Positions 15,701-24,172 of a stretch of DNA of 64,000 nt are shown piece after piece; the first letter of the stretch is position 1; every line of letters starts with the position of its first letter. The stretch is taken from assembly GCF_900111935.1 (NCBI RefSeq), contig NZ_FOYN01000003.1, positions 186,001 through 250,000 of the forward strand, read 5' to 3'. Position numbers and translations under genes: made by a program. The DNA is from Halorubrum sodomense (GTDB lineage Archaea; Halobacteriota; Halobacteria; Halobacteriales; Haloferacaceae). The notes under the pieces were generated by a model. That model was not told the DNA's origin. It searched no databases and saw only the letters and a list, made by a program, of their open reading frames with translations.

Positions 15701-16561
15701 TCAGTAGTTCTTGAAAAGCAGCGCGCGCACGTCGTCTTTCGTCCGCGCCGTCTCGACGCTCCCGTCAGGGAGGTCGACCTCGTACCGCGCGTCGCCGTCC
15801 GCCTCCCGCCACTTGTCGCCGTGTGTGTCGAGGAGGCTCATCATCGCGTCCAGTTGGCCGGCGCCGCCGTCGTCGCTGTCGTCGGCCGCGTCGTCTTCGG
15901 TCGCGTCGTCTCCGGTCGCGTCGCCCTCGACCGCGTCATCTCCGGTCGCGTCGTCTTCGGTCGCGTCGTCTTCGGTCGCGTCGTCTCCGGTCGCGTCGCC
16001 CTCGACCGCGTCATCTCCGGTCGCGTCGTCTTCGGTCGCGTCGTCTTCGGTCGCGTCGTCTCCGGTCGCGTCGCCCTCGACCGCGTCGTCTTCCTCCGCG
16101 GAGTTCTCTCCGTCACCGGCGGGTTCAGCCGCGTCGAGGCCGATATCGACGCGCGCGAAGGGGTCGGCGGCGAGGCGTTCGGCCGCGTCCAGGATCGCGT
16201 CGATCAGGTCGTCCTTCGTCATCTCGCTGCGTCCCGCGACGTCGAAGGCGGTCGCGATGTCGGAGAGGTCCATCGGGTCCTCCGGATCGGGGTCGCTGCG
16301 CCGCCGGTTCCGCGCCGCGAGGAGTTCGCGGGCGCGGTCGCGGTCGAAGGGATCGGCGTCGGGCGTCTCGTCGCCGCCACCGTCGCGCGTCGGCTCCGCG
16401 ACGCGGTCGGCGTCGTCGACGGCGTCCGCGAGGTCGAGCAGGTACGCGAGCGCGTCCTCGCGGTCGACGGAGGCGTACGGGCCGGCGTGGGCCGCTGCCA
16501 GCTCCTCGCGGAGCGCTTCGATCCGGTCCGCGTGATCGTCGGTGATGTCGAGCGTGGGCAT
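15701..16561 (-). CDS. Acidic protein with 5-residue repeat tract
   Basis: The 286-residue protein has three parts. The N-terminal region (MPTLDITDDHADRIEALREELAA...) is predicted helical with a SAP/HeH-like DLSDIATAFDVAGRSEMTKDDLIDAILDAAE at about residues 97-127. The central acidic linker (about residues 156-225) is made of 5-residue units such as DDATE, DDATG and DDAVE. The C-terminal domain of about 60 residues (LDAMMSLLDTHGDKWREADGDARYEVDLPDGSVETART...) ends in FKNY. A nucleic-acid-associated role is possible from the SAP-like segment, but that is inference. Confidence 0.65.
   Translation of the reverse strand: MPTLDITDDHADRIEALREELAAAHAGPYASVDREDALAYLLDLADAVDDADRVAEPTRDGGGDETPDADPFDRDRARELLAARNRRRSDPDPEDPMDLSDIATAFDVAGRSEMTKDDLIDAILDAAERLAADPFARVDIGLDAAEPAGDGENSAEEDDAVEGDATGDDATEDDATEDDATGDDAVEGDATGDDATEDDATEDDATGDDAVEGDATGDDATEDDAADDSDDGGAGQLDAMMSLLDTHGDKWREADGDARYEVDLPDGSVETARTKDDVRALLFKNY
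15886..16095. repeat. 15-bp minisatellite with 75-bp higher-order unit
   Basis: Fourteen consecutive 15-bp units of the type TCGCGTCGTCTTCGG run through the coding sequence. A 75-bp superunit of five variants is repeated (15901-15975 and 15976-16050) with a partial third copy from 16051. The period is a multiple of three, so length changes keep the frame and only lengthen the acidic linker. Confidence 0.9.
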
Positions 16562-16575
16562 GGGTGGGGTAGGCG

Positions 16576-16752
16576 TTACCGGTCCTCCTGAAAGCGCGCG
16601 AGCGCGTCCGCCCAGCTCTCGGCGAACTCCGGCTCGCCGGAGTGATCGGCCTCGACGTCGGCGTAGCCGCAGTCGTCGCAGGCGACGGCGGTGGCGCCGC
16701 CGAGCGACAGCTCCGACAGGTCGCCGCCGCAGCGGGGGCACTCGTGCGACAC
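16576..16752 (-). CDS. Small zinc-ribbon protein
   Basis: This is a 58-residue protein starting at GTG 16752 (VSHECPRCGGDL). Four cysteines form a zinc ribbon: CPRC near the start and CDDC about 17 residues later (ACDDCGYADVEADH). The C-terminal tail is FAESWADALARFQED. Proteins of this kind act as small nucleic-acid or protein adaptors, but the target is unknown. It lies 14 bp upstream of the acidic repeat gene on the same strand and may head that operon. Confidence 0.75.
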   Translation of the reverse strand: MSHECPRCGGDLSELSLGGATAVACDDCGYADVEADHSGEPEFAESWADALARFQEDR

Positions 16753-16807
16753 GGACTCTCGCGTGGGACCTCGTCGCCCGCGGTGAAAAACGCACGGGTC
16801 GGGGGTC

Positions 16808-16890
16808 GCCGGATGTTGATGGAGGCCGCCGGATGTTGATGGAGGCCGCCGGATGTCGATGGGAGTCCCCAGATCTCGATGGGAGCCGCC
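16808..16890. repeat. Four tandem 20-21 bp units
   Basis: The unit GCCGGATGTTGATGGAGGCC is repeated exactly twice (16808-16827, 16828-16847), followed by two diverged copies with CGATGGGAG. It lies between the divergent zinc-ribbon and CdpA-like genes. No function is evident; an operator array or slippage are both possible. Confidence 0.75.
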
Positions 16891-16983
16891 GGAGCCCGAC
16901 GGACGCTCGGGACTCGGGCGAACGGGGCCCCGATCGGAGCGGTCGGGGGTAACAGTCTTTACACTCGGCGGAAACGTTCGAAC

Positions 16984-17916
16984 ATGAGCGAAGCGGACGC
17001 CGAGAACGTCCTCATGGAGTACTACCGGCGATACGTCGGGGACCCTGACCGGACGATCGACGTGTACGCCGGGTTCGGGCTGTTCTTCACCGGTATCGCG
17101 CTCGGGGTGATCGGGGTCGTCGTGTTCCTCTACAGCGCGACGCTCGACCCGACCGCGCTCTCGACGTACGGGGTCCGCGAGGTCGCCGCCGTCGCGGCCG
17201 CGGTCGGTCTCCCGACGCTGCTTTTCGGCATCGTCGTCCTCCTGCCGGTCGACCGCCGGATGCTGTACCTCGCGGGCGCCGGGATCGCGGTCACCCTCGC
17301 CGGGACCGGCGCGTTCACCTGGGCGTACCCGTACAGCTGGAACGTCGTCTCCGGCCCCGAGTACAGCGCGCAGGTCGTGGCCGTCTACAGCGTCGGGCTC
17401 GTGGCGGTCATCGGCGCCACGGGCGGCGCGCTCGTGGCCCATCGGGTCGAACGCGCGACGGGCGGCGCGGGCGCTCCCGGAACTGGCGCCGAGGCGGACG
17501 CCGGCGGCGGGTCGGGCGCGGAAGCGACCGGGACCGGGGACGAAGCGGTCACCGAGGAGTCGGTCCGCGCCGACATCGAGCGCGAACTGGAGGACGCGGA
17601 GCTGACGTGGGGCGGCGTCGAGCGCTCCGAGACGCGCCGGCTGGAGCTGAACACGAGCGCGGTCGACGAGGCGGACGTTGACACCGAGAAGCTGGCGGGC
17701 TCCGCGACCGAGACGCGGACGACCTCCGGCACGGTCAACGACGCGGTTTCGGAGCTGAAGGGCCTCCAGGGCGGGGACGTGAAGACCGACAGCGGCCAGG
17801 GCACCGACGACCAGGCCGCGAAGCTCCGCGAACTGCGCGAACAGCAGCGGAAGGAGGCCGAGGCGGACGACGAGGAGGGCTCGGTCGTCGACAGGATCAA
17901 GGGACTGTTCGGCTGA
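16984..17916 (+). CDS. Four-helix membrane protein with disordered tail, CdpA-like (DUF7139)
   Basis: The 310-residue protein has a cytoplasmic N-terminus (MSEADAENVLMEYYRRYVGDPDRTIDVYAGFG), then four hydrophobic segments at about residues 25-48, 58-82, 85-105 and 120-145. A long acidic, Gly/Ala-rich disordered region follows, with a predicted helix near the C-terminus ending VVDRIKGLFG. This layout fits the haloarchaeal division protein CdpA, which anchors FtsZ1 at midcell through its tail. The assignment rests on architecture remembered from that family and needs a search. TATA-like TCTTTACA is at about 16954. Confidence 0.6.
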   Translation: MSEADAENVLMEYYRRYVGDPDRTIDVYAGFGLFFTGIALGVIGVVVFLYSATLDPTALSTYGVREVAAVAAAVGLPTLLFGIVVLLPVDRRMLYLAGAGIAVTLAGTGAFTWAYPYSWNVVSGPEYSAQVVAVYSVGLVAVIGATGGALVAHRVERATGGAGAPGTGAEADAGGGSGAEATGTGDEAVTEESVRADIERELEDAELTWGGVERSETRRLELNTSAVDEADVDTEKLAGSATETRTTSGTVNDAVSELKGLQGGDVKTDSGQGTDDQAAKLRELREQQRKEAEADDEEGSVVDRIKGLFG

Positions 17917-18049
17917 GGGGGCGCGTCGCGCTCGATACCGCCGACCGTCTCGACGGGGACGGCGGCTTCCCGGAGGCGGCCGGCGCTCGGGCTCCGTCGC
18001 CTGCGACCTCGTCGCACCGGCCTCGGACCGCCGCCGGCCTCCCGCTTCG

Positions 18050-18229
18050 TCATCCGGAGTTCGCGTACCCGAGCGCCGACGCCGCGACGAGCGCGGTCGG
18101 GAAGAGCGCGAAGACGAAAAATCGGAGGCCGACGCGCGGACTCAACGCGAGGTACGTCAGCGCGACGCCGAGCAGTGCGGAACAGAGGAGGATCAGAACG
18201 TCCAGCCGCCGACGGACACCGGCACTCAT
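18050..18229 (-). CDS. Small two-helix membrane protein
   Basis: This 59-residue protein starts MSAGVRRRLDVLILLCSALL. It has one hydrophobic segment at about residues 10-28, a short turn with SPRVGLRF, and a second at about 36-55, ending YANSG. The basic N-terminus before the first helix suggests an N-in orientation. It has a clean ATG and stop and strong third-position GC. No function is known. Confidence 0.6.
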   Translation of the reverse strand: MSAGVRRRLDVLILLCSALLGVALTYLALSPRVGLRFFVFALFPTALVAASALGYANSG

Positions 18230-18312
18230 GCCTCCGTGCTACCGCGCACGGGGTGAAAACGGGATCGGTGAGCGACCCGCTTCGCGGACGCCGGCGGCCG
18301 CCGTCTTCCCCC

Positions 18313-18322
18313 ATTTATATAC
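18313..18322 (+). promoter_or_regulatory. TATA box for the PHP gene
   Basis: ATTTATATAC is a near-consensus haloarchaeal TATA element centred about 27 nt before the GTG at 18344. It supports leaderless translation from GTG. Confidence 0.7.
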
Positions 18323-18343
18323 CTCCCGCCGCGTAGTTCGGGC

Positions 18344-19264
18344 GTGTCTCGCGTCACCGTCAGCATCGACCCGCACGTCCACTCCGAGGGCAGCTACGAC
18401 GGCCACGAGCCGGTCGAGCTGATTCTCGAACACGCGGCCGAGATCGGGCTCGACGCCGTCGTCATCACCGACCACGACGTGATCCGCGAGTCGAAACGCG
18501 CCGCGGAGATCGCTTCGGAGTACGGACTCATCGGGATCCCCGGCGTGGAGGTGTCGACCGCGCACGGCCACCTGCTCGCGATTGGCGTCGATCGGATGCC
18601 GCCGCGCGGGCGCTCGTACGCCGAGACGGTCCGCTGGATCCGCGACCGCGGCGGCGTCGCCGTCGTCCCCCACCCGTTCCAGCGCTCGCGCCACGGCGTC
18701 CGCCAGCGCAACATTCCGACGCCCGGCCCGGACGACGGCGACGCCGCCGCGGGCGACGCTCCGGCGTCGGGGAGCGATCCGGCGGACGACGCGGACCCGG
18801 AGCCGAAGCCAGCCGCGGCGGTCGCGGAGGTCGACGCCGTCGAGGTGTTCAACGCCTGGCTGTTCACGGGGTACCGAAACCGACGCGCGCGCCGGTTCGC
18901 GGCCGAACAGGGCTACCCCGGCGTCGCCGCGAGCGACGCGCACCACCTCCGGTACGTCGGCCGGGCGTTCACGGAGCTGGACGTCGAGGGGCGGGAGTCG
19001 GCGGCCGAGGTCACCGCGGACGACGTGCTGGCGGCGATCCGCCGCGGTACGACGACCGTCGAGGGGCGGCGGGCGCCCATCCGGATGGCGGCGAAACACT
19101 ACGTCGGCGCGGCCGGGCGCCGGTCGGCGTACTACGCTCGGACCGGCGCGGCCCGAGGCGCTCGGGCCACCGAGCGGACGACCCGCGACGCGTTCACGGC
19201 CGCGAAGGTCGCTGCCCTCCAGTCGATCCACCGCACCCGGCGGCTCCTGTCCTGGTTCGCCTGA
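18344..19264 (+). CDS. PHP domain phosphoesterase
   Basis: This 306-residue PHP-fold metal hydrolase has DPHVHSEGSYDGHEP (H-x-H motif), VVITDHDVI (D-H), GIPGVEVSTAHGHLLAIG, VVPHPFQ and a late AASDAHH. Together these can build the trinuclear metal site. An acidic insert of about 35 residues (near 125-160) interrupts the domain. Related proteins hydrolyse phosphoesters such as histidinol phosphate, 3',5'-bisphosphonucleotides or polymerase by-products. The exact substrate is unknown. The C-terminal 60 residues are basic and may bind nucleic acid. Confidence 0.85.
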   Translation: MSRVTVSIDPHVHSEGSYDGHEPVELILEHAAEIGLDAVVITDHDVIRESKRAAEIASEYGLIGIPGVEVSTAHGHLLAIGVDRMPPRGRSYAETVRWIRDRGGVAVVPHPFQRSRHGVRQRNIPTPGPDDGDAAAGDAPASGSDPADDADPEPKPAAAVAEVDAVEVFNAWLFTGYRNRRARRFAAEQGYPGVAASDAHHLRYVGRAFTELDVEGRESAAEVTADDVLAAIRRGTTTVEGRRAPIRMAAKHYVGAAGRRSAYYARTGAARGARATERTTRDAFTAAKVAALQSIHRTRRLLSWFA

Positions 19265-19354
19265 CGGGGCGCGGCACGGCCGCCGCCGGGAGGGGAGCCG
19301 GTGCCGGCGCCCGCGGAGAACGGGGTTTTTGCCCGCGGCCGCGAATGTATTCCC

Positions 19355-20629
19355 ATGAGCCACGACAGACGCGAGTCCGGGTTCAAGCGGCGGACCCGGG
19401 TCGCGGACGCGAGGGCGACGCTGCTCGACGCCGCCTCTCCCCACGACCGGACGGAGTCGGTCCCCGTCGAGTCGGCCGACGGCCGAGTCGTCGCCGAACC
19501 GATCGACGCCCCGGCACCGGTGCCGGGGTACGACCGCGCCGCGATGGACGGGTACGCGGTCCGCGCGAGCGACACCTTCGCCGCGGGCGACCGCTCGCCG
19601 GCGGTCCTCGCGGCCAAGCCCGCCGAGGCCGACGCGGTCGCCCCCGGCGAGGCCGCGCGCGTCCACACCGGCAGCGCGGTGCCCGAGGGCGCGGACGCGG
19701 TCGTGATGATCGAACAGGTGGAGGCGGTCGGCGACGAGGTGGAGGTGTTCGACGCGGTCGCGACCGGCGAGAACGTCGGCGAGGCCGGCGAGGACGTCGC
19801 CGACGGCCAGCGCCTCTACGAGTCCGGCCACGTCCTGCGTCCCTCCGATCTGGGCCTCCTGCGCTCGGTCGGTCTCGACCGGATCCGCGTCAGGGAGCCG
19901 CCCGAGGTCGCCGTCATTCCGACCGGCGAGGAGCTAGTCGAGTCCGACCCCGGCCCGGGCGAGGTGATCGAGACGAACGGGCTCACCGTCTCGCGGCTGG
20001 TCGAGCGGTGGGGCGGCGAGGCGCGCTACCGCGACGTCGTCACCGACGACCCGGACGCGCTCCGCGAGGCGGTCGCGGCCGACCTCGACGCCGACGTGGT
20101 CGTCACCACCGGCGGCTCCTCGGTGGGCGAGCGAGACCTGATCCCCGAGGTCGTCGACGGGCTCGGCGAGGTGCTGGTCCACGGCGTCGCCCTGAAGCCC
20201 GGCCACCCCGTGTGTCTCGGGCGCGCGGAGGGGACCCCGGTCGTGTCGCTGCCCGGCTACCCGGTCGCGTGCATCGTCAACGCCGCGCAGTTCCTCCGTC
20301 CCGCGATGAAGCGGGCCGGCGGGACCGACGCCGAACCGTTTCCGACTCGGCGGGCGACGCTCTCACGGAAGGTCGCGAGCGAGCCCGGCGTGCGGACGTT
20401 CGCGCGAGTGAGCCTCTCGGAATCGGACGAAGGCGGGAATTCGACTGAAACCGGCGACGGCGACGCGGACGACGACGCGCTCCCGACCGCGACGCCGACG
20501 CGCGCGAGCGGCTCCGGCATCCTCTCCAGCGTCGCGCTCGCGGACGGATGGGTCGTCGTGCCCGAACCGCGAGAGGGGCTCGACGCGGGCGACCCCGTCG
20601 ACGTCGAGCTGTGGGAGGTGACGCCGTGA
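19355..20629 (+). CDS. moeA: Molybdopterin molybdotransferase MoeA
   Basis: The 424-residue protein has all MoeA hallmarks: PVPGYDRAAMDGYAVRASDT, GSAVPEGADAVVMIEQVE, PPEVAVIPTGEEL, the MoCF-biosynthesis loop VVVTTGGSSVGERDLIPEVV, ALKPGHPVCLGR and SLPGYPVACIVN. It inserts molybdenum (or tungsten) into molybdopterin-AMP. A TATA-like GTTTTTGC (about 19324-19331) precedes the ATG. It is translationally coupled by a GTGA overlap to a second, longer moeA-type gene. Confidence 0.93.
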   Translation: MSHDRRESGFKRRTRVADARATLLDAASPHDRTESVPVESADGRVVAEPIDAPAPVPGYDRAAMDGYAVRASDTFAAGDRSPAVLAAKPAEADAVAPGEAARVHTGSAVPEGADAVVMIEQVEAVGDEVEVFDAVATGENVGEAGEDVADGQRLYESGHVLRPSDLGLLRSVGLDRIRVREPPEVAVIPTGEELVESDPGPGEVIETNGLTVSRLVERWGGEARYRDVVTDDPDALREAVAADLDADVVVTTGGSSVGERDLIPEVVDGLGEVLVHGVALKPGHPVCLGRAEGTPVVSLPGYPVACIVNAAQFLRPAMKRAGGTDAEPFPTRRATLSRKVASEPGVRTFARVSLSESDEGGNSTETGDGDADDDALPTATPTRASGSGILSSVALADGWVVVPEPREGLDAGDPVDVELWEVTP

Positions 20630-22662
20630 GCGACCGCAAGGAGTTCCGCGACCTCGCGACGCCGGCGGCCGCCCGCGAGGCGATCGCGTCGCTCGACCTC
20701 TCGCCGTCGCCGGAGACGGTCCCGCTGCGGGAGGCCCGCGGGCGCGTCCTCGCCGATCGCGTCGACGCCGCCGTCGACGTCCCCGGCTTCGACCGCGCCT
20801 CGATGGACGGCTACGCGGTGCGGGCGCGCGACACCTTCGGCGCCGACGAGGCCGACCCCGCCGAACTCGACTTAGTCGGCGCGGTCCACGCGGGCGCGGC
20901 GCCCGACGTGACCGTCGACCCGGGCGCCTGCGCGGAGGTGTCGACGGGCGCGGTGATGCCCGACGGCGCCGACGCGGTCGTGATGGTGGAGCGGACGGAC
21001 GAGGTCGACGCGGGCGACGACGGCGGGTCGGGCGAGGGCGACGCCGCGACCGACGACGCCTCGCGGATCGCGGTCCGCACGTCGGTCGCGCCCGGCGACC
21101 ACGTGATGACCGCGGGGACCGACATCGCCGCCGGCGCCCGCGCGCTCGGCCCGGGCACGCGGCTGACGCCCCGCGAGATCGGCCTGCTGTCGGCGCTCGG
21201 CCTCGACGAGGTCCCGGTGAAGGGGCGCCCGCGCGTCGGGATCGTTTCCACCGGCGACGAACTCGTGCGGCCGGGCGACGAGCTCGACCCGGACCGCGGC
21301 GAGATCTACGACGTGAACTCGACGACGATCGCCGCCGGCGTCGAGGAGGCGGGCGGCGAGCCGGTGCTGTACCCGCACGCCGGCGACGACTACGACGAGA
21401 TGGAGCGGCTGCTCCGCCGGGCGGCCGACGAGTGCGACCTCGTTCTCTCCTCGGGGTCGACCTCGGCGAGCGCGGTCGACGTGATCTACCGCGTGATCGA
21501 GGCGCGCGGCGAACTGCTCCTCCACGGCGTCGCCGTCAAGCCCGGCAAGCCGATGCTCGTCGGACGGCTGGACCGTACCGACGAGGCGGACGACTCCCGG
21601 GGGAGCGAGTCCGCGTACATCGGCCTCCCCGGCTACCCGGTGTCCGCGCTCACGATCTTCCGGACGTTCGTCGCGCCCGCGATCCGCGAGGCGGCCGGCC
21701 AGCCCGAGCCCGCGACGGCGACCGTCGAGGGCCGGATGGGGGTCGAAGAGCGGTACGCCGAGGGCCGCCTGCGGCTGATGCCGGTCGGCCTGCTCGACCT
21801 CGACGAGGCCGCGACGGCGGCGGCCGACGACCGCCCGCTCGTCTACCCGGTCGACAAGGGCTCTGGCGCGACGACGAGCCTCGTCGAGGCGGACGGCGTC
21901 GTCGCGGTCGACCCGGACACCGAGTATCTCGACGTTGGCGAGACGGTCTCCGTCGACCTGTTCTCGCCCGACGTGCGCCCGCCGACGCTGCTCGGCGTCG
22001 GCGAGGACGACCCCGCGCTCAACCGCCTGCTCGACCGGCTCGACAACCCCCGGTACCTCGCCGTCGGCTCGCGCGAGGGACTCCGCCGCCTCCGCGACGG
22101 CGTCCCCGACGTGGCGGTGACCGCGGGACCGACCGACCGCGACGTCGACGCCGAGGTCATCGGCGGGTGGGCCCGCGAGTGGGGGCTCGTCGTCCCCGAG
22201 GGGAACCCAGAGGCTGTTTCGGGGCCCGCCGACCTCGTCGACGGCGACCTCCGCTTCCGGAACCGACAGACCGTCTCGGGCCTCCGGAGCAGCCTCGACG
22301 CCGCCCTCGACGACCTCGCGAGCGAGCGCGACGCCGACCGCCGCGCGCTCGCCGAGCGGATCGACGGCTACGAGCGCACCGCGAAGGCGTTCGAGAGCCC
22401 GGTCCGCGCGGTCGCCGCCGGCGACGCGGACGCCGGCCTCGGCCTCCGCGAGACGGCCGAGCGGCTCGGCTGCGGGTTCGTCTCGTTGGGCGAGCAGTCG
22501 GTCGTCGTCCGGGCGGCCGCCGACCGCGTCGAGCGCGAGCCGGTCGCGGCGCTGGCGGCGGCACTGGACGGTCGAGACGGGGTCGGCGACGACGAGGCCG
22601 CCCTCGACGCGATCCTGGCCGACCTCCCGGGCTACTCGCGGAACAGCCGGAACGACCCCTGA
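20626..22662 (+). CDS. MoeA fused to a periplasmic-binding-protein-like domain
   Basis: In this 678-residue protein, residues 1 to about 430 are a complete MoeA (DVPGFDRASMDGYAVRARDT, GAVMPDGADAVVMVERTD, GIVSTGDELVRPGDEL, LSSGSTSASAVDVIY, GLPGYPVSALTIF). Residues about 450-678 match a PBP-like (LysR-substrate/ModA-like) domain, with LAVGSREGLRRLRDGVPDVAV and a long alpha/beta remainder. The fused domain is thought to sense molybdate/tungstate or a ligand, but that is unproven. The serine-rich LSSGSTSASAVD differs from TTGGSSVGERD in its neighbour, so the two MoeA copies may handle different metals or precursors. Confidence 0.9.
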   Translation: MSDRKEFRDLATPAAAREAIASLDLSPSPETVPLREARGRVLADRVDAAVDVPGFDRASMDGYAVRARDTFGADEADPAELDLVGAVHAGAAPDVTVDPGACAEVSTGAVMPDGADAVVMVERTDEVDAGDDGGSGEGDAATDDASRIAVRTSVAPGDHVMTAGTDIAAGARALGPGTRLTPREIGLLSALGLDEVPVKGRPRVGIVSTGDELVRPGDELDPDRGEIYDVNSTTIAAGVEEAGGEPVLYPHAGDDYDEMERLLRRAADECDLVLSSGSTSASAVDVIYRVIEARGELLLHGVAVKPGKPMLVGRLDRTDEADDSRGSESAYIGLPGYPVSALTIFRTFVAPAIREAAGQPEPATATVEGRMGVEERYAEGRLRLMPVGLLDLDEAATAAADDRPLVYPVDKGSGATTSLVEADGVVAVDPDTEYLDVGETVSVDLFSPDVRPPTLLGVGEDDPALNRLLDRLDNPRYLAVGSREGLRRLRDGVPDVAVTAGPTDRDVDAEVIGGWAREWGLVVPEGNPEAVSGPADLVDGDLRFRNRQTVSGLRSSLDAALDDLASERDADRRALAERIDGYERTAKAFESPVRAVAAGDADAGLGLRETAERLGCGFVSLGEQSVVVRAAADRVEREPVAALAAALDGRDGVGDDEAALDAILADLPGYSRNSRNDP

Positions 22663-23114
22663 CCGACGACGACCTCCGAGCGGTCGCCGTCGGCCCCGTC
22701 ATCTTCACTCCCCCCGCCGGCGGTGACGGTCATCTCGCTGACGCCGATCGACCCCCCGGCCCTGACCACCTCGGCCTCCGCGCGGAGGTCGCCGTCGGCG
22801 GGGCGGAGGTAGTTCGCGTTGAGGTTCACCGTCGCGACGCCGCCGTCGAGCGGGTCCTCGAACGTCGTGCGCTGAGCGACGCCGCCGGCCGTGTCGATCA
22901 GCGTCGCCGCCACGCCGCCGTGGATCGTCCGCCCGTCGGCGTTGGTGAGCTTCTCGTCGAAGGGGATCGAGAGCACGACCCGCCCGCGCTCGATCGCCTC
23001 GACCGACGTGTTCAGCCACGAGAGGTAGCCGTGATCGTCCTCCAGCTTCCGCTCGACGAACGCCGTCGCCCCGTCCGGCAGCGGATCCATCGCCGCGATC
23101 TCCGTGCGGTCCAT
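22632..23114 (-). CDS. PaaI-type hotdog thioesterase
   Basis: The 160-residue hotdog-fold protein has GYLSWLNTSVEAIERGRVVLSIPF and LTNADGRTIHGGVAATLIDTAGGVA, the PaaI motif with catalytic Asp in the long helix. ATVNLNANYLRPADGDLRAEAEVVRAGGSIGVSEMTV follows. It should hydrolyse acyl- or aryl-CoA thioesters. The 3' end overlaps the convergent moeA-PBP gene by 31 bp, which is long for two authentic genes. Both frames keep conserved features nearly to their ends. Confidence 0.85.
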   Translation of the reverse strand: MDRTEIAAMDPLPDGATAFVERKLEDDHGYLSWLNTSVEAIERGRVVLSIPFDEKLTNADGRTIHGGVAATLIDTAGGVAQRTTFEDPLDGGVATVNLNANYLRPADGDLRAEAEVVRAGGSIGVSEMTVTAGGGSEDDGADGDRSEVVVGQGSFRLFRE

Positions 23115-23188
23115 GTTCCGTGGGACACGCCGGGAGGGCTTGTACCCCCCGGAAACGCGCGACAACCGGCGATCGATTTCCGCCCCTT

Positions 23189-24172
23189 TCACCCGACGCC
23201 GAGGCGGATCGGGTCGTCGCTCGGGACGACGTCGAGCGTCACCGACTCGCCGATCTCGAACGTGCGGTTCGGACAGACCACCTTGACGCCGAACCGGTCG
23301 CCGCGCGCCGCGAACAGCGACAGCCCGGTCACGCGCTCGCCGTTCGCGCGGACGTCGACGGAGCCCCAGTCGACGCCGGGCGCGCGGGCATCGGCGCCGT
23401 CGGTCCGGACCGTTCCGATCTCAGTTCCGAAGAGCGACAGCGTCGTCCCCTCCGGCGCGGACGCACCTTCGTCCGCCTCGAACGTTCCACCGCCCGCGTA
23501 GTGCGTCACCCCGCCGTCCAGGGGGACGCCCTCGTCGCTCGCGAGCGCCGCGAACGGCGGGCCAGGGTCCGAGCGTCGCGGCCCGTCGAGGACGACGTGC
23601 GTCGGGCCCCGCTCGACGACGGCGCCGGTCCCGTCCCACGCGACCGGTTCGACGGGAACGTCGACGGCGACCGGGAGCGACCCGCTGGCTCGGCGGGGAT
23701 TCGCGTCCGGCGGGCGGAACCCGAGGTGAACGTGGTCGTCGACCCACTGCCCGAAGAAGCCGGAGCGCGTCGTCGGACCGAGCGCGTCGCCGGCGGCGAC
23801 CCGATCGCCCGGCGACACCTCCGGGACGACGTGGAGGATCCGCGCGACCGTGCCGGGAGAAGCGTCGGCGCGAGCACACCACCCGTCCGCGAGGTCGACG
23901 ACGATCAGGTGGTCCTCGTCGGCCGCGTACGGGCGATCCGGACAGCCGACGGTCCGGACGTCGCGAACGGTTCCGGCGACCGGAGAACGCCCCACGCCGT
24001 CGCGCGGATACAGGTCGACCGCGCGGCCGCGGTCGTGGGCGGAGTACGGGGAGTTAACCCGCGAGAACTTCTCGTATCGCCCGACGACGGCGGCGGACAG
24101 CGAGACCGTCGCCTCCGGCGGGTCGCCGTCGGCAGCGTCGCCGTCGGCCTCGTTCGGTGGGGTCCCCGTCAC
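23189..24172 (-). CDS. M23 (LytM)-like metallopeptidase-fold protein
   Basis: The 327-residue protein starts at GTG 24172 in a GTGA overlap with the sensor kinase. NSPYSAHDRGRAVDLYP (about residues 41-57) has the H-x(n)-D pattern of LytM peptidases. GFFGQWVDDHVHLGFRPPD (about 137-155) supplies the HxH motif. SPVAGTVRDVRTV and GDRVAAGDALGPT resemble the lysostaphin/lipoyl-like beta core between them. The C-terminal 150 residues form a separate beta-rich region. No signal peptide is seen, and archaea lack murein, so the substrate is unclear; it may bind rather than cut. Confidence 0.6.
   Translation of the reverse strand: MTGTPPNEADGDAADGDPPEATVSLSAAVVGRYEKFSRVNSPYSAHDRGRAVDLYPRDGVGRSPVAGTVRDVRTVGCPDRPYAADEDHLIVVDLADGWCARADASPGTVARILHVVPEVSPGDRVAAGDALGPTTRSGFFGQWVDDHVHLGFRPPDANPRRASGSLPVAVDVPVEPVAWDGTGAVVERGPTHVVLDGPRRSDPGPPFAALASDEGVPLDGGVTHYAGGGTFEADEGASAPEGTTLSLFGTEIGTVRTDGADARAPGVDWGSVDVRANGERVTGLSLFAARGDRFGVKVVCPNRTFEIGESVTLDVVPSDDPIRLGVG

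Noticed and set aside
15895-16080. Possible CRISPR-like array from regularly repeated short units.
   Set aside because: Units are contiguous 15-mers without spacers and translate into an acidic repeat in a valid gene.
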